Numbered from the stretch's first letter, positions 10,971 to 24,398 are shown. The stretch is DNA of 64,000 bases from Raphanus sativus (GCF_000801105.2 NC_079511.1:23335792-23399791); one strand, 5' to 3'. The notes: generated by a model not told the origin, from the letters alone. Numbers and translations are program-made.

Positions 10971-13900
10971 TCAAGAAATGCCAATGGTTTTACCAAGAAG
11001 CCAGAGAACAAGAGACAATTCAAGTCCGAAAATTGTATGGAGTGTACCTCTATCAAGTGTAAATCCATAAACTGTGATTCCTGCTCTGTTATTCTCGAAG
11101 TAACTCACTACAAACAAACAAAATCAAAGTAAGATTCCACTAAGACATAAGCATGCAGAAGAATTTTTTTTTTTGTTTTTGTTTACCTAGAGCTTGTCGC
11201 TTTTGGAATGAGATGGTACTGAAAGCATAAGCAGGAATGATGTTATTGTTGTCCAGATCATCTTCTTCGTCACCATAATCGTCACTATCTGATTCTGCTA
11301 ACGTAATAACATCATTGCCTTTATTGCTATGACTGTTTCTAGCAACCAAAGTTGGAGTCTCTCCATCTGCTATCTCAAAAGATTCTAACGTTGCGCATAC
11401 ATGCCATTTCGCAGCTAAACATGTCACAGCTTGAGCCTTGTGTGTGATCTTTGACGCACTTCGTAATAGTATCAGCAATGCAGTGACTAATGTCATGGAA
11501 CAAAGCTGAAGATAAAAGCAAACGAAATGAGTTTCTCTAAATGAGTAATATATTCAGAAACAAACATTACTATAATGAGTGAACATGGCGGGTTTTAACC
11601 ACAACCGGATTAAGTTATAAATATTTGTATCTTCCAAAATCTCAGATTGAGTAAATGAAACTTACAGCGAGTTCTCCAGCTCTGTAGATATTGACTTCAG
11701 TGTAAGCTTTGGTAGTAATAAGCAGAGAAGAAAACTGACTTCCAGTGACAAGAACCAACAAGCATAGAATGAAAGAACGATATCTATGACTAATGATTCT
11801 CAGATGACGTCTGATACGAAGATGTTCAGACAAGATTGAACCAACATCTGAATCAATCTGAAAGAGCTTAGCAAAGTCCTGTAGGCGAAGGATCTGAAGA
11901 TGGCAAATGAGACGGAAGAGAACACAGACAAGGAAGATCACGGTTGTTCGGTAAAGCCAAGAACAAAGCTCCATAACACAAGCGACGGTATCGCTCAAAA
12001 TAACGTTTCCTAAAAATGGTATTTGAGATCCACCTGAAGCGTACCACCATATTTTGTAAGCACTCATTGCTAAGAAACATGGGATCACGAAGTAGGAGAC
12101 AATATGAAGCGACGTCTGCAAAAAAACAAAACACATTTAATAAGATGATGTAGCTGGTTTGCTTGTGGAACAAGTAATATTGTAAATCAAAGTTCTGGAC
12201 TTTAGAAAACGTGAAAAGGTTCCCATATACATGTGTTGTTGATTAATCTCGCAATACATGAACTATCTAAATAATGAATTTGCTATCTGATCTTCTAAAC
12301 TGTAGTCAGGTAAATAGTAAAAAAAGTAAATTGTGTTAAATCGTCCTGACGTGTGTAATATGTTGAATACTCCTGAAGTAACATCAAAGTGACGTCATAT
12401 GATCTCACCAAGACACCAATAAACTAAAAAATAGTTAAATCAGTTTTAAGTCAGATTAAACCGGTATTTGACTGTTAAAGGAAAATTAGTATTGTTTATG
12501 GTTTTGATAAATTAAATTAATCATATTTCACAAGATTATGAAGTAAGTTAATGCTAAAATATTTAGTATTTATTGTATTAGTCAACATTTCGTCTAATAT
12601 TTATAAGGTAATGAGCTAATTTCCTTTAAAATCAAGGAAGAAAATCACAATCATATAATAATTATATTATCTTTGGTCTTCGATACTCAACCCTTAAAGA
12701 TGCGTCGAGTAGTTTCCTAACTTTATAATATTCATGATACTTTCCTAACTTTTATAATATTCATGATGATTCTTCCCCTATCTTCTCATTTGTTCTATTA
12801 TTTTTGTCCATCTAGTCTAATATTTTTTTTTTTCATCTAATTTTTATTAAGGGTCAAAATCCAAAAAAAAACCCAAACATATAATACACATAAAACAAGA
12901 AGCCCACAAACAGAAGATCAAACTAAAGCCACATGGACTATAACTCAGGAAACTGTAACCCTTAACAAGGAGGCGCCAACGAAGCCACGCGTCGAGTAGT
13001 AAACATGGCCGGTACACGTGTTGGAATCCTCAACTGCGAGGAAACACGCGTCACATGAATCCCACATCTTGACCTAAGCGTAGGTCCATTCCGGAGACCT
13101 AATCGACGTTTCACCGGAAACAAAGCCGGAAACCAGAAACCGATCATAGATCTCCACCATCGATCATCCGTGAAGAGAAGCTTAGCACTATTCCTCTTCT
13201 CTTTCCATCTTCATCCGTTCTCCAACTCAACCTTCAATCGGCCAACGTCGAACACACCCCAAAGTAACAGAGCCACCAACCAGGCGGATGACTCCGGGAA
13301 TTAGCCGCCGTCAACACAAGGAACAGTGCGACGCGGAGATAGAAGCCGGATAGCTCCGCTGGAGAGAACGCGAACCACCGGAGGCAGTAGCCGGATATAT
13401 TCGTCAAAGAGATCGCAGTATACCGGAGTCCAGTCACCGAACGATAATCAGCAACAGAAACAAAGTTTCACTCAATCTCATCCTCGTGAAAGATACGCGA
13501 GAGAGAACGAGGAGAGAGAGAGAAACCTTCGTGTTTTTATCGATATCTTCCATCTAGTCAAATATATTCTTTGTACAAATTATTTGCCATAAGAATAGAA
13601 TATTAATTCCTTTTACAATAATTGCTATATTTTTATAAACTTTACTTTTTTGTGTGGCAAAGAACTTGTTTTGCACTTTACACCGTTAGCGAAAAAGATC
13701 TATCGCCAGTCGGTCTAACTTTAACATACTCCGACATGATCTGGAAGAAGTACGGTCCAAAATTTTCTAACACAACACAACAGATTTGTCTTTTACCAGT
13801 TCTGTAACAATCTTTTATGAATTCGAAACAACGGTAGAAACTAACAAAAATAAATTTAATTACTATTTTTTTATTGAGAAACAAACTCACATTGAGTTGA

Positions 13901-14319
13901 TTGGTGTAGTTTCTGCGTACGGTTTCGCTCTCGTCCCATAGCTTATCGAAGAAGAGGAACCGTCGGAGACCGTACTTGCTGACGAATCTAGTGAGGCAGA
14001 GGAAAGAGACTGCGGCGACGCTGCTTAGAGACAGCTGCACGACTCCGTCGTACGGTCTGGAATGGTAACTGTCGCAATCGGCGCAAGCGAGGAGGAAGTG
14101 AGAGATCGCAGGAACCACGAGCGTGAAGACGACGAACATGGTCCAAGAGAGGATCGCAGTCCATGGACTCGAGTGGTCCACGCACATCCATCTCAGGTAT
14201 TTACGGAAGCTCTGTAGCTCGTCTTGCTGGTGCGAGACGCAGCGATTAAAGACCTTGTTTCTGTTGTTCTCGTGGTTGATCAACGGCTCGTTGCCGGTGC
14301 TGATGTCGATGTCCGCCAT
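10971..14319 (-). CDS. DUF3537 multi-pass membrane protein, four exons
   Basis: My model joins exons 14319-13891, 12115-11666, 11505-11187 and 11107-10971 with GT-AG introns. It gives 1,335 bp and 444 residues in one open frame. The product looks like the plant DUF3537 family (often annotated as an extracellular ligand-gated channel-like protein; Arabidopsis paralogs include At3g20300 and At4g22270). Function is not well established. About six or seven hydrophobic spans are visible: AILSWTMFVVFTLVVPAI, SLSSVAAVSFLCL, the HIVSYFVIPCF region, TTVIFLVCVLF, SFILCLLVLVTG, MTLVTALLILL and a C-terminal LELSLVLWLLG. An acidic loop (SDSDDYGDEEDDLDNNN) lies in exon 3. Intron 1 is 1,775 bp, enlarged by a retroposon. 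The frame has no lesions, so the gene is probably functional. Confidence 0.85.
12824..13548 (-). mobile_element. Non-autonomous retroposon in the DUF3537 intron (Sadhu-like architecture)
   Basis: A GC-richer block of about 725 bp lies between tccatctagtctaatat (12807-12823) and tccatctagtcaaatat (13549-13565), a 17-bp duplication with one mismatch. A T-run at the left end is the poly(A) tail of a minus-strand insert, in the same orientation as the host gene. No reverse transcriptase or other recognised protein is encoded, so it would rely on LINE machinery. Length, lack of ORF, tail and TSD fit Sadhu-type or truncated LINE retroposons. The family name is a guess from architecture. Confidence 0.6.
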
Positions 14320-14420
14320 GGAAGAGAGAATCAGAGTTTGAGAGAGAGAGATCGCGTTTGCGTTTTCCTTTTGGTATTCGGTGACACGATTGGTGAGCAG
14401 ATGTTACTGATGGGAAACGC

Positions 14421-14428
14421 TATTTATA
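14421..14428 (-). promoter_or_regulatory. TATA box of the DUF3537 gene
   Basis: TATAAATA on the minus strand lies about 100 bp upstream of the ATG at 14319. It predicts a start site near 14390 and a short leader containing a GAGA-rich run. Confidence 0.5.
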
Positions 14429-14429
14429 A

Positions 14430-16324
14430 GTTAGTTTTATTTGTTTTGCGTGGAGTTGTCTTGCAAGTCGGGATCAAATATATATTTGGCGTATAGTGAG
14501 AGATAATATTTCGAGTATCATAAAATTAAGGATAAAATATACTTTTGAGTGTTAATTCAAGTAAATGATATAGTATTCCTCTAAAAAGCATAAAATTAGG
14601 ATCAAATTATATTGATTCACTATCTAAATATATTAGGATAGTTAGAGAAATATTATGCCGTTTACTTAATTAACTCTCGCGAATTTATTTGATCATTAAC
14701 TTTATTATACTCCAAATATGAACGAGATAATAGTTGTAGCATAGAATTAAATATCAAAATATATTTCTTCTTATCAAATGACTATCAACCGTTTTCTTAA
14801 AAAAATTGATGCCAAAATAAAAAAAAAACGTTTTCATAAAAAAAATATTTAGGTGTATGCTTTTTCTATTAATGACACAAAGTTTTTCTCAACAGCATGT
14901 TATTAAGAGACATGCATGTCTTTTTGTAATTTTTTTAATCCTCTATATATTAAAGGAAGATCATTTTTAAAACTTACCATATAAGAGATTGACAAAGTGT
15001 CTGACGTGGCTTCACAGGAAATTTCTATGATCAGTACACATTTAACATTGGCAGACGGTTTTTTGTGAGTAAGACAACTTACTACACTGGCCACATTATT
15101 TTACAGTTTTTATGAACACACTTACCACCTTATCATAATGTTGAACACATTATTTTAGTTTCAGTTATTATATTTTATCGACCATTATGTGAGATGTATA
15201 TGCAATTTATATGATCAAGTTTGAAATACTATGTATCGAAGTTTTGCAATACTCATGTACTGAAGCTTTGAAATACATTGGATTTATACGATTGCTTTCC
15301 TATTATTTAATATGTTTTAAACTATAATTTTATTTAAAATATGAAACTGAAGCCACTATATGTAGAAAACATGAGTATAAGGCGTGTTTTCCAAGTTTTC
15401 TATAAGTTATCAAAAACTTTATATCTAAACTCATAAGTAAGTCATTGGTTAAAGCATATAACCCCTATACATTAATCTTGAAGTATTGCAACATTGTTTT
15501 AGCTACTAGATGATTTTTAGAATCCTGAGAAAAATAGTCAGTTCATCTAAATATATATTATATTTTTATTAAACTAGATATTAAATTGATTAGTAGTATA
15601 TAGAAGAATATTCTTAATTGTTTCCTTAAATAAAAACTACAGAATTGCCTATTATGATAAACATATATATCACAATTAATAATTATGAATAATAAAGATT
15701 TTATAACAATTTTTGATTCTTCCTCATTTTTTTTAGTTTTATATTATTATAAAATGAAACTAAACAATCGCATCACCCATATAATAAAAAAATTATATTT
15801 TTTTCTTATATGTTATATTTTGAGTTTTTTAAAATGACTATAAATTACTAAAAATGTTAAAAATCCCACTGGAAAATTTGTGATTAATTAATGAATTTTG
15901 TTTTGTTATAACAAGACACAAATGATCATAAGATCATATGAATATGAATTCTCATTTTATTATATGTTCATATTAAACAATTTTTTTGATATATATTAGT
16001 TTCGTTTAAATAAAAATATATACAATATAAAAATTAAAAATACATAAATATGTTAATTTTGAAATTTGCTTTTAACAACTATCACATCAAAAATTTTGGG
16101 ATTAATTGTTTAATTTTTTGTAACATAAAATATACAAATGTTAATAAAACAGTATGATAATAAATATTTGTATTGAAATATATTATGTATTTATGTCACT
16201 ATCATTGACATTTAATTATATACCATACAAAATAAACAAAATAATTATTTTGATTTACTTAGCATAAAAATATCGTATATAAATAAGATATATTTTTTTG
16301 ATTTATGTGATTATTCTAATCTCA
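14430..16324. other. AT-rich intergenic DNA with a Helitron 5'-like end at 14939
   Basis: No gene is visible. At 14939 the sequence tcctctatatattaaagg, preceded by A, matches the 5' terminus style of Brassicaceae Helitrons. No matching 3' hairpin-CTAG end occurs before the next 5' end at 16325, so this is an orphan end or belongs to a larger nested unit. Confidence 0.45.
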
Positions 16325-16568
16325 TCCTATATATTAAAGGAGAAGCATTCTAAGAAATGCGTTCACACTATAATGGACACGTGATAGTCTTACAATGATT
16401 TGAGAATGAGCATTCACACTCCACATAAATGTTTTCAAATTCTACATAAATGTGATCACACTATGTACGTTATGTTTTGTTTTTAATATAAATATGAATT
16501 TAAAATCAAATTCTACAATAAGATATTAAGACATAATAAAAACAACCCAAAACCAACTATATCTAAAT

Positions 16569-17440
16569 TAGGGTTGTTCAATATGATAAAAATGAATATT
16601 ACCAAACCAAACAGAAATAGATAATATGATTTTGTTTTGGTATATACCATACAAACCGAATGTATGTGATTTTATAAAAATCATAGGATTTGGATATGGT
16701 TTGGTTTATAACCGACTAAACTGAACAAAACCGATCAAAAGTAAAATCATGTAAATATGTATAAATTTATAACGATGCATGAATATCTATTTGTTATATA
16801 AGTTGAACTATAATTATAATTTGTAAATCACTTTAATTATAATCAAGTAATAATTCACTGTAACTGAGACTTCTTATTTTCTTAGTCTTTTTTTTAATCT
16901 TTTTTATTTATTTTTAACATTGACTGAATTGAAGTAAATATTTTAACAACAATTAGTTGAAATTTTTTACAACTTTTTTTTTATCTTTAAACAAATAGAG
17001 TTGTGTTCAACCGAAGACATATGAATTTGATGAACACTAAATATGGAAGAATAGAAAACTTTTCTTTCGTGCTTCTGTTCTGTTTTTTTATTTTTATTTT
17101 CAAAATTTAGAGCTTTGATATTAATTCTAAATTTGATTATTTTATTAAATGATAGAAGCGTTTTTCTATTATTTTATTTAAATATATAATGTTTTTTAAT
17201 AAATGACTTTTTGACAACATGACTCTAAAATTCGTATAATATATAATATGATCTCAAACTAAATAATTATGTTTTTTGGTATAAAACCGAATAAACCAAA
17301 AGCCGACGGTATATATACCTAACTGAATCGAAATAAATATGGATTTAGAGTAGTAGTTATATTTTACTAACCGAAATACGAAAAAACCAAAAAAACAGAA
17401 CTGAACCGAAAGCAAACCGATATCTGAATTTAACACCTCA
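16569..17440. mobile_element. hAT-like non-autonomous element, diverged
   Basis: It starts tagggttgttcaa and ends ttaacacctca, loosely inverted ends, with flanks atctaaat and atcaacat (6 of 8 matching). The interior is rich in aaaccgaa / ttggttt motifs, like four other elements in this window. It lies inside the putative Helitron. Confidence 0.4.
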
Positions 17441-17446
17441 ATCAAC

Positions 17447-19730
17447 ATGAAACCAAACTATTGTTTCATTCTTGAAAACATAATGAAAATAACAACTTCA
17501 TTTCGCGCAAGGCGCAGATCATATCATAGTTGGATTTTAAAAGAAAGCGCTACAGAAACTTACTCAAATTACAAAAGTCAAGTCGAAAAGAAGTTTACAG
17601 TCGACGGATGGTTTCTTTGCGCACGAGAGAGGAAGTACAACTTTGCTCTAAGAGTTTGCTTAATGTCTAAGATCAAAGCAGATGGAGGTCTGCTTATCTA
17701 TTTATATAAAAGAGAGTTCTTTCTCTCCAGATTGAGCCACGTAGGATGACACATAGATAATTCGTTTAACGTCGTGCTGACACGTCAGCACGTGTCCAAG
17801 GAGGCTGAAGCGTCGTTTTGGAATTTAGGTTTCTATCCGTCTTTGTTCTACGCCGTTCTTAAAGTCGACGTGAGGATTCTATTCATTGGGTTTCGATCGC
17901 GTTGTTTGATCTTCCAGGATGTGTGTAAGTCGAATCGTCATGAGGAATCACTGGTCGATTTTCATTGGCATCGTTTCGTATGCGATTCTTCCCCTCTAAA
18001 ACGTTATAACATCCATTAAAATCGCCATCAATAACCATCTTTACTTCTTCTAGCACCGCCGGCACGATCAATCATTCACCGCTTATTATCTTATCTTGAG
18101 TCGGTGGATAATACCTATAAAAAGTGCAGCCTTCTTCCATCAACTCATACTCCTCCTCGATTCTAAGGTTATTTCGTTCTTAGATGATTTTAGGAAGCAA
18201 GGAATCTCTTTCTCTCTCGCTGTTCAAACGTTTTAATGATGGTGATTTACATGAAACAGGGCCAGAGCCATAACCATGGACTCTTTCGGATCTTAATATG
18301 TCGGACAGATCTTCCGAACATCTCATGGTTTCGGTGATTCTTGCTTGGCTTACCAAGGCAGGAGTGAAGATGGGGGTTCTTGCTTGGCTCAAAGGTGAGG
18401 ATTGGAGCATGGTGAGTCGAGAGTGGTTTGGACAGGACGACCGGTTCGACTTTAAGCTCCGACCTGTGATCCTTCTGATGTATCTACAGGTTAAAAACAT
18501 CAGTTTGTAGCATTTATATTTTATATTACAGCGAAATGAAAAATATAGTTTGAGTGAACCATTTCTTGATCACTACAATAACAACAGATGGAAGATGACA
18601 TCTCACCTTCGGAAGTGTCCGTCTTGGATTGCGAATTTTGCATCAGTGGTCCCGGTAGTTATATAGTACATGTTTGTTGATGAGAATGGTATTGGGTTTG
18701 TTGAGCTTATGGGTTTTTACAGTGGTAAAACAAGTTTTTCTCTTCATGTTTTTGCTAAGACCTTGAGCTGTTAATGACTAAAGGTTATTCAATCATTTAC
18801 AACAGAATCATTATGATGTATGCTACGTAAGCCAGTCAGATGTCGACTGCTACATTACTCCTGAGTCAGCATTTTATCTCGAATGAAAAGGTGGACTCTT
18901 GAAGTTCATTGAGACACAGAACAAGTTGATTGGTCACATGGTGATTGTTCTTGATGTAGAAGCAGAGCAGGAGTTGATGTGCAAAAGCATTGAATCTAAC
19001 AGACTCCTCTGATAACAATCTTCTTATAGATGTCGCTTCTGGATACCACAAAGCATGGTGATGAATCTCAGATACATAGGTAACAAAAAACCATGACCCT
19101 TTCTCCCCACATTTAAACTATTTGGATAATTTAAACCCATTTATTCGTTTCTTGCTTTTAGATCATACCTACATGATTCGGACTGTTCAAGCAACGCATC
19201 AAACAATGTTGACCGTATACTTCTTTCCCATAGTGTTGTTGTTAATGGTGCATGGCAGGTTACACTAGCTACATCAGTAGTCTTATCAAATGGACGACAA
19301 ACATACATTCCTTACAGCGTAAGTTACTGACACAAATCAAATGGGTTTTTCTCTTTCAATCCAGGAAGGATCTGAGTTGTGATTATGGATGTTACAATGG
19401 AATAATCTGGTTCGACATAACAGAGCTGTGGTTTTGGAATCGCCCTGACCTGTTTTTTGTTGTTGTTGCAGAGTATAACATAGAAACAAAACAATATGGT
19501 GATTACGGATAGGATGTGGACAAGGCTAATGTTTTAGACGAATCAGCCCAGTTTTTAGGCCCAAAGGATATAATCAAGGAGAAGAAAGAGGTGCCGGAAA
19601 AGCTACTTCTTAAGAAAACTGTGATAGAGTTTTTGATTTTCCTACGGCTTCTTAAGAGATCGCTAAGTGAAGGTAAGAAAAGCATGTATTTCCAAAACAT
19701 GTGATATTCAAAGTTTCTTTGAAACAATAA
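17447..19730 (+). other. Gene-like island, possibly captured exons, function unrecognised
   Basis: This stretch is less AT-rich than its surroundings. It contains a TATA-like box (tatttatataaaag near 17698) and a promoter-like palindrome at 17773-17792. It has short open segments near 18298-18510, 18590-18665, 18840-19060, 19252-19512 and 19516-19704, and splice-like junctions such as ctacag|gttaaa near 18490 and gaag|gtaaga near 19672. No segment is long or matches a family I recognise, and stops interrupt any joined frame I tried. It may be a decayed gene carried by the Helitron. Confidence 0.3.
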
Positions 19731-21333
19731 TGTTTTGGCGAAAGTGAAATAATTGTATGTATTTTTTTTTTTTTTTTGTTTAGCGATTACGTTTATTTGT
19801 ATTCATTTTCCGTGTGATGAGTTTAACACTTCAGCTATATTCTTTTAGTGCTGTGCTCAAGACGAAGCTGAACTGTGTAGAAGCTTCACGTTCTACCCTA
19901 CGAATAAGTGAAGAAGTATGAACAACATTTTTGATTACGTATTTTTTAACACTAAATTGTCATTGTCGTCAAGGAGAAAATAAAGAATCAGGAATATAAA
20001 AGTGGCTTCATTGTGTACGGTGTGTTATGATTCTGTAAATAACACAGATTGTATTGTCTATTTTTTTTGTCGATGATTGTATTGTTTATCACATTAAAAA
20101 TATATTCTCATTATCGAATGAACAGAAAAACAATTAATCTATTTCATTTTTAATATATTTTAGATAGTTATTTTGTTTCAAAGATTTCACGGAAAATAAC
20201 CTAATTCTCAATATCAATGATGCAGGAAGTGAAAAATATTAATATTTTTAAGAATTGATTCATTTTCAATTCAATTAATTTATTGACATAAATATGTTAA
20301 CATATAATCCTTTTCAAAATTCATATAATAAAATAAAAATAAATAAACTTATTGTAATTTTTAATATTTTCATGGATGCAAAAAACTAGATTTATAAAGA
20401 TTATCAAAAGTTTTAAAAAAATAAATTAAAGAAAGTATTGGAATAAACAAAATATTACATCACCCCAAATTAAAATAAGCGGAGTTCAACAACATAAAAA
20501 GATATTTTATATACATCTTCATTATCTTTGGTTCCATATAATATAACATTATTTTAAATAGTCAAATATAAAATTTAACTACATTAAACAAAACACATTA
20601 AAATGATATTATTCATTTATAAAAAACTACAAAATATTAAATTAAAACTGTAAAATTAAGAATAAATAAAAATCAAACTATTTACATAATAGTAAACAAA
20701 TATGTCTCAACTTCTTTTTTTTTTAATATGTGTCTCAACTTCAAAATTTAGTAACTTTCTTACCTGTTTTTATCTTTTTTTACAACTAGGTAACGACCTT
20801 AGACGAATTAAAATATTTGAAATTATATTATAACTATATATTTTAAGTGTTGATTTATAATATAAACAATATATTTACATTTTTAATATTTTATACAGTT
20901 TTAAATATCATATTCAGCCTAACATAAAACATAACAAAATGCATTCGTAGCAATTGATAATTATGAGAACCACTAACCTATTTTTGAAAACCCAAAATGT
21001 AGCAACTCACAATTAACCAAGAAACTATGAATTTATTATTATTAAAAAAACAAAAAACAAGAACACCTTCTACACCTAATCCACCCAATATAATAAGTTA
21101 TAGGAAGAAATCTATTAATATACACACACACACATCAAAATCAAACATAATTAATCTTAACATACATAATCTCTAATCCTTGCACACCTTAACATTTTCT
21201 AAAACTACAGATGTTACTATACACTTCTCTTGCAAAAACTTATCGAAAACACACGTAAAAAAAAATATACAATTACAAAATTACATATATCACAAATAGA
21301 GTAAATCCCGTCCGTAGGGCGGGCCGGCCCTAG

Positions 21334-23191
21334 TTTTCTAAAAAGACATGTATGGTTTTTTATTTTCTTCATATTTAAATTTTATGCTATTTAAAAATTA
21401 GCGCCTAATTTAATTTATCTTTACAATAAATCTAGAACCTAATTAAGTATTTTCTTACAAATGCTTTTATAATTGTTTGCATCAATTAATGAATATTCAT
21501 AGTCATATAGTGCTATGCAACGATATTACTATAAACGTGATATACCATTTGTTTACGATAATGTTTTCATGAATCGCGGGTGGACTGAATTTATGTGGAT
21601 GTTTACGGGAGAGCCGGAACAATTGCTCTAATACCTCTATATCTCATGGAGTAATCTTTAAAGGACCTGTTTTTTTTTTTAAATTTTATATGGCAAACGA
21701 AAAATCATAAAATTAAACTGGCAACATGAATATTTTTTATATGATTTATAGAATTTGATAAAAATATTTCAAAAATCGAAAAATTATTTTTTCATATTTT
21801 TACGAAAATCATTAAAATATAATTAAAAACGATTTTAATTTTTTTTTTTCAAATTTAAAAAGTATAGAAGTTAAATTTTTGTCCATGGATTCACTAATCC
21901 ATAAAGAGGGTTAGGGTTTAGTTTTGATGATAGGAGATAATTTGATTTGGTAATTTGAGTTTTGATAAAAAATAGAATTACGAAAAATGGCATAAAAGAA
22001 CAACGAAACCCATAAAAAATTGACTCTAAAAAAATAGGGGCAGCGAAGCTCATGGTCAGAGAGCTTTGGGTCTGCCGGATTTTTGGTGAGCTCTTCGAAT
22101 GTGATTTATCTGATTGAAACTAGTTGATAATATTCATATAAACCAATCATATATTAACATGTTCGTGCCAAACTATTAATAAGAACTTAATAATGTTGGA
22201 TATAAAGAACCTTATTAGAAGAAAAAAAAAGATGTAAAAAAGAAATGAGGCAGAAGGTGAACACAGAGTGTCGAGTGGGCCATCGTTAGCATGTTTTAAG
22301 GTCTTCTCAGACCACCGTATAGACAACGCCACGACTGTTGTTAGGCTGTTCCTAATAAACCATTTTCATTTTTAAATTACTAAACAAGTCGGTTTAAATT
22401 GTGCAAGAAACCAAAAACATCACTGGATATTTGTGATTGTACGATGATTTTCTCACTAAATTAATGTACGAAGACCATTAAGAACTGTTTATAACCACCG
22501 AGCGGGAGATGTGTCTTTTTTTTTTCTTTGAACATGGGAGATGTGTCTTGTTTACTGGAAGAAAAGAATATTTTTTAAAAGGCATCTTAAAATGTGTAAC
22601 TTAGCCAATGCTAATGATCAATCTGAATATGTAATTATTCATAATTTTTAATTGAAAAGTTAATCATTGTGATGCTTTGAAATCAACTCGCTTGTTTGTA
22701 TCTGGTTGATCACTTGTGATCTTGTCAGTGCCTTAGTGGTTATGTTTTAGACACACTATGGAACCAAATAATTATACTGTGATCAATTACTTATTTCACA
22801 TGTTCATTATTAATCATATAATTTCATGAATGAATTTCTCCAATAGCTATCATGAATACACCTCTCGGCAGGTCCAGGTAACGCAACAGCTTTAGGCCAG
22901 ATAATATTAAAACAGTCTGGGCCATATTTACAAATTAAGTGCTTCTGAAATGGTTAGACAAGAGAAATTTGTGACCTCCTTTCCTTTGGTTCGAGTATTG
23001 CTGCGACTCTCTTTCATATAATTTTTTTCCCACTATTAATATAACTACCAGCTTTTGACCCGTGCGAATGCAATACTTTTTAAAAGCGCTTTTCTTGTTT
23101 TTTCTAAAAAAAACGAAAAGATAATCCATTGGAAAATAAAAAATATGCATATTTTTCAAAAATATATTGCTATTTGTTTTCATATCAATAT
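21334..23191. other. AT-rich intergenic DNA, no gene seen
   Basis: Short open frames only. I see no element ends or conserved protein motifs between the Helitron 3' end and the next hAT-like MITE. Confidence 0.5.
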
Positions 23192-23863
23192 TAGGGTTGG
23201 ACGAAAGATCTAGATCCGAAGAATCAAACCAAACCAGATCTGAAAAAGTAGTACCAGATCCGAACCAAAATTGATCAAATATCTGAATTATTCAAAATTA
23301 TGGTACTTAGAGAACCAAAACCGAATCTAATTCGAACCTAAGTATTTCGAGTACCCAAATGTATCTGAAATAGATATATATATATATATATATTATTTAT
23401 TTTTAGAATTAATTTATATAAAAACATGCAATATATATATGATATTTTTAATTTGGTTTTAATACTTGAAAATATACACAAATAGTAAAAAGTAAAAATC
23501 TAAAATAGTTAAAGTATACTCAAAACACCAAAATACTTGAAAACTATTGATTTTCTATCCAAATATTTAAACCAAACCAATTTATATGTTAATTTAGGTA
23601 TTCTTACATATGTTATTCAAATTATATGTAAAATACTATTTTATTTATGAATTTTGAGAAAATTAAAGTATACAATGAATTTTAAAAATTTGAAAATAAT
23701 TTAAATGGGTTATCCGAACATGAATTAAACCTACAAAGATCAAAATCGAACTCGAACCAAAATTTAGAAATACTCGAATAAGACCGAAATTTTTGACCCC
23801 AGAAACTCGAAACCCAAACAAACTCGAATTGAATCCGAATTGGTATCCGAACGTCCATCCTTA
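23192..23863. mobile_element. hAT-like MITE
   Basis: Inverted ends tagggttggacg and cgtccatcctta are flanked by atcaatat (23184-23191) and gtcactat (23864-23871), an 8-bp duplication with two mismatches. The 672-bp interior is full of ccgaa/ttcgg motifs and encodes nothing. Confidence 0.6.
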
Positions 23864-24239
23864 GTCACTATTATATATCATATATGTGTCATCATATAAT
23901 TAATCGTATTTTATACGTACCGTCATATAAGTAATCATAAATTTAATAGTATTTTATACGTACTATCACATAAATAATCACATATATTATATTTTTAAAA
24001 CTTAATGTGAAATATAAAAACCCTAATTTAAGTTGTTATATTAAATTGGGAATTTTGCTTATATATATTTAAAACAATTTTTTAATAATGATTAGTGGAA
24101 AATATTTTAGTAAAAAATCAAAAAATTTTTTTTTGAATAAATGTTAAATTTTTATTCAGAAAAAACCTTTGGAACATTAATGCTTCCTTATGCTGAAAGA
24201 CTTTTAAAGAAAAAGAACTTTTTAAATCTATACAATAAT

Positions 24240-24398
24240 GAACTTTATGTTTCTGGTCTCATCGAGAACCAGAATCGCAACCCATCCTCCATACTATTAT
24301 CTCCTGCTCTCCTAATAGATAAAAATCTATTTCGAACTGCTCTATCAATTATCCTACTCATTGTACTGTGAGGCTTCAAAACTTATCCATGTCTTCTT
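24240..24398 (-). pseudogene. C-terminal tail of the outer LINE ORF2
   Basis: On the minus strand this reads RRRHG, a stop, then a segment with IIDRAVRNRFLSIRR and DGLRFWF, typical of the extreme C-terminus of Brassicaceae LINE ORF2 proteins. Compared with the inner LINE, about 30 codons expected between this tail and the other half (ending near 29641) are missing. Confidence 0.55.

Larger units (their letters stand above)
16325..21333 (+). mobile_element. Putative 5-kb Helitron with a gene-like interior
   Basis: The left end, TCCTATATATTAAAGGAG after an A, resembles Helitron 5' termini. The right end has a hairpin (cccgtcc/gggcggg, 21307-21323) followed by ccggcccTAG and a host T, matching the hairpin-CTAG|T 3' terminus. 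The 5,009-bp span has no RepHel gene, so it would be non-autonomous. It holds a hAT-like insert (16569-17440) and a less AT-rich island (17.4-19.7 kb) that could be captured host sequence. Pairing of these two ends is inferred. The 5'-like end at 14939 is an alternative partner. Confidence 0.5.

Noticed and set aside
13326..13592. 88-codon plus-strand open frame in the DUF3537 intron
   Set aside because: Antisense to a retroposon-like insert, low complexity (Arg/Glu-rich) and no family resemblance.
17447..17749. 100-codon plus-strand open frame
   Set aside because: Starts in a hAT-like element border and crosses a TATA-like region. No recognisable domain.
21334..23191. Several 60-80-codon frames
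   Set aside because: Lys/Phe/Ile-rich translations of AT-rich DNA with no homology I can recognise.
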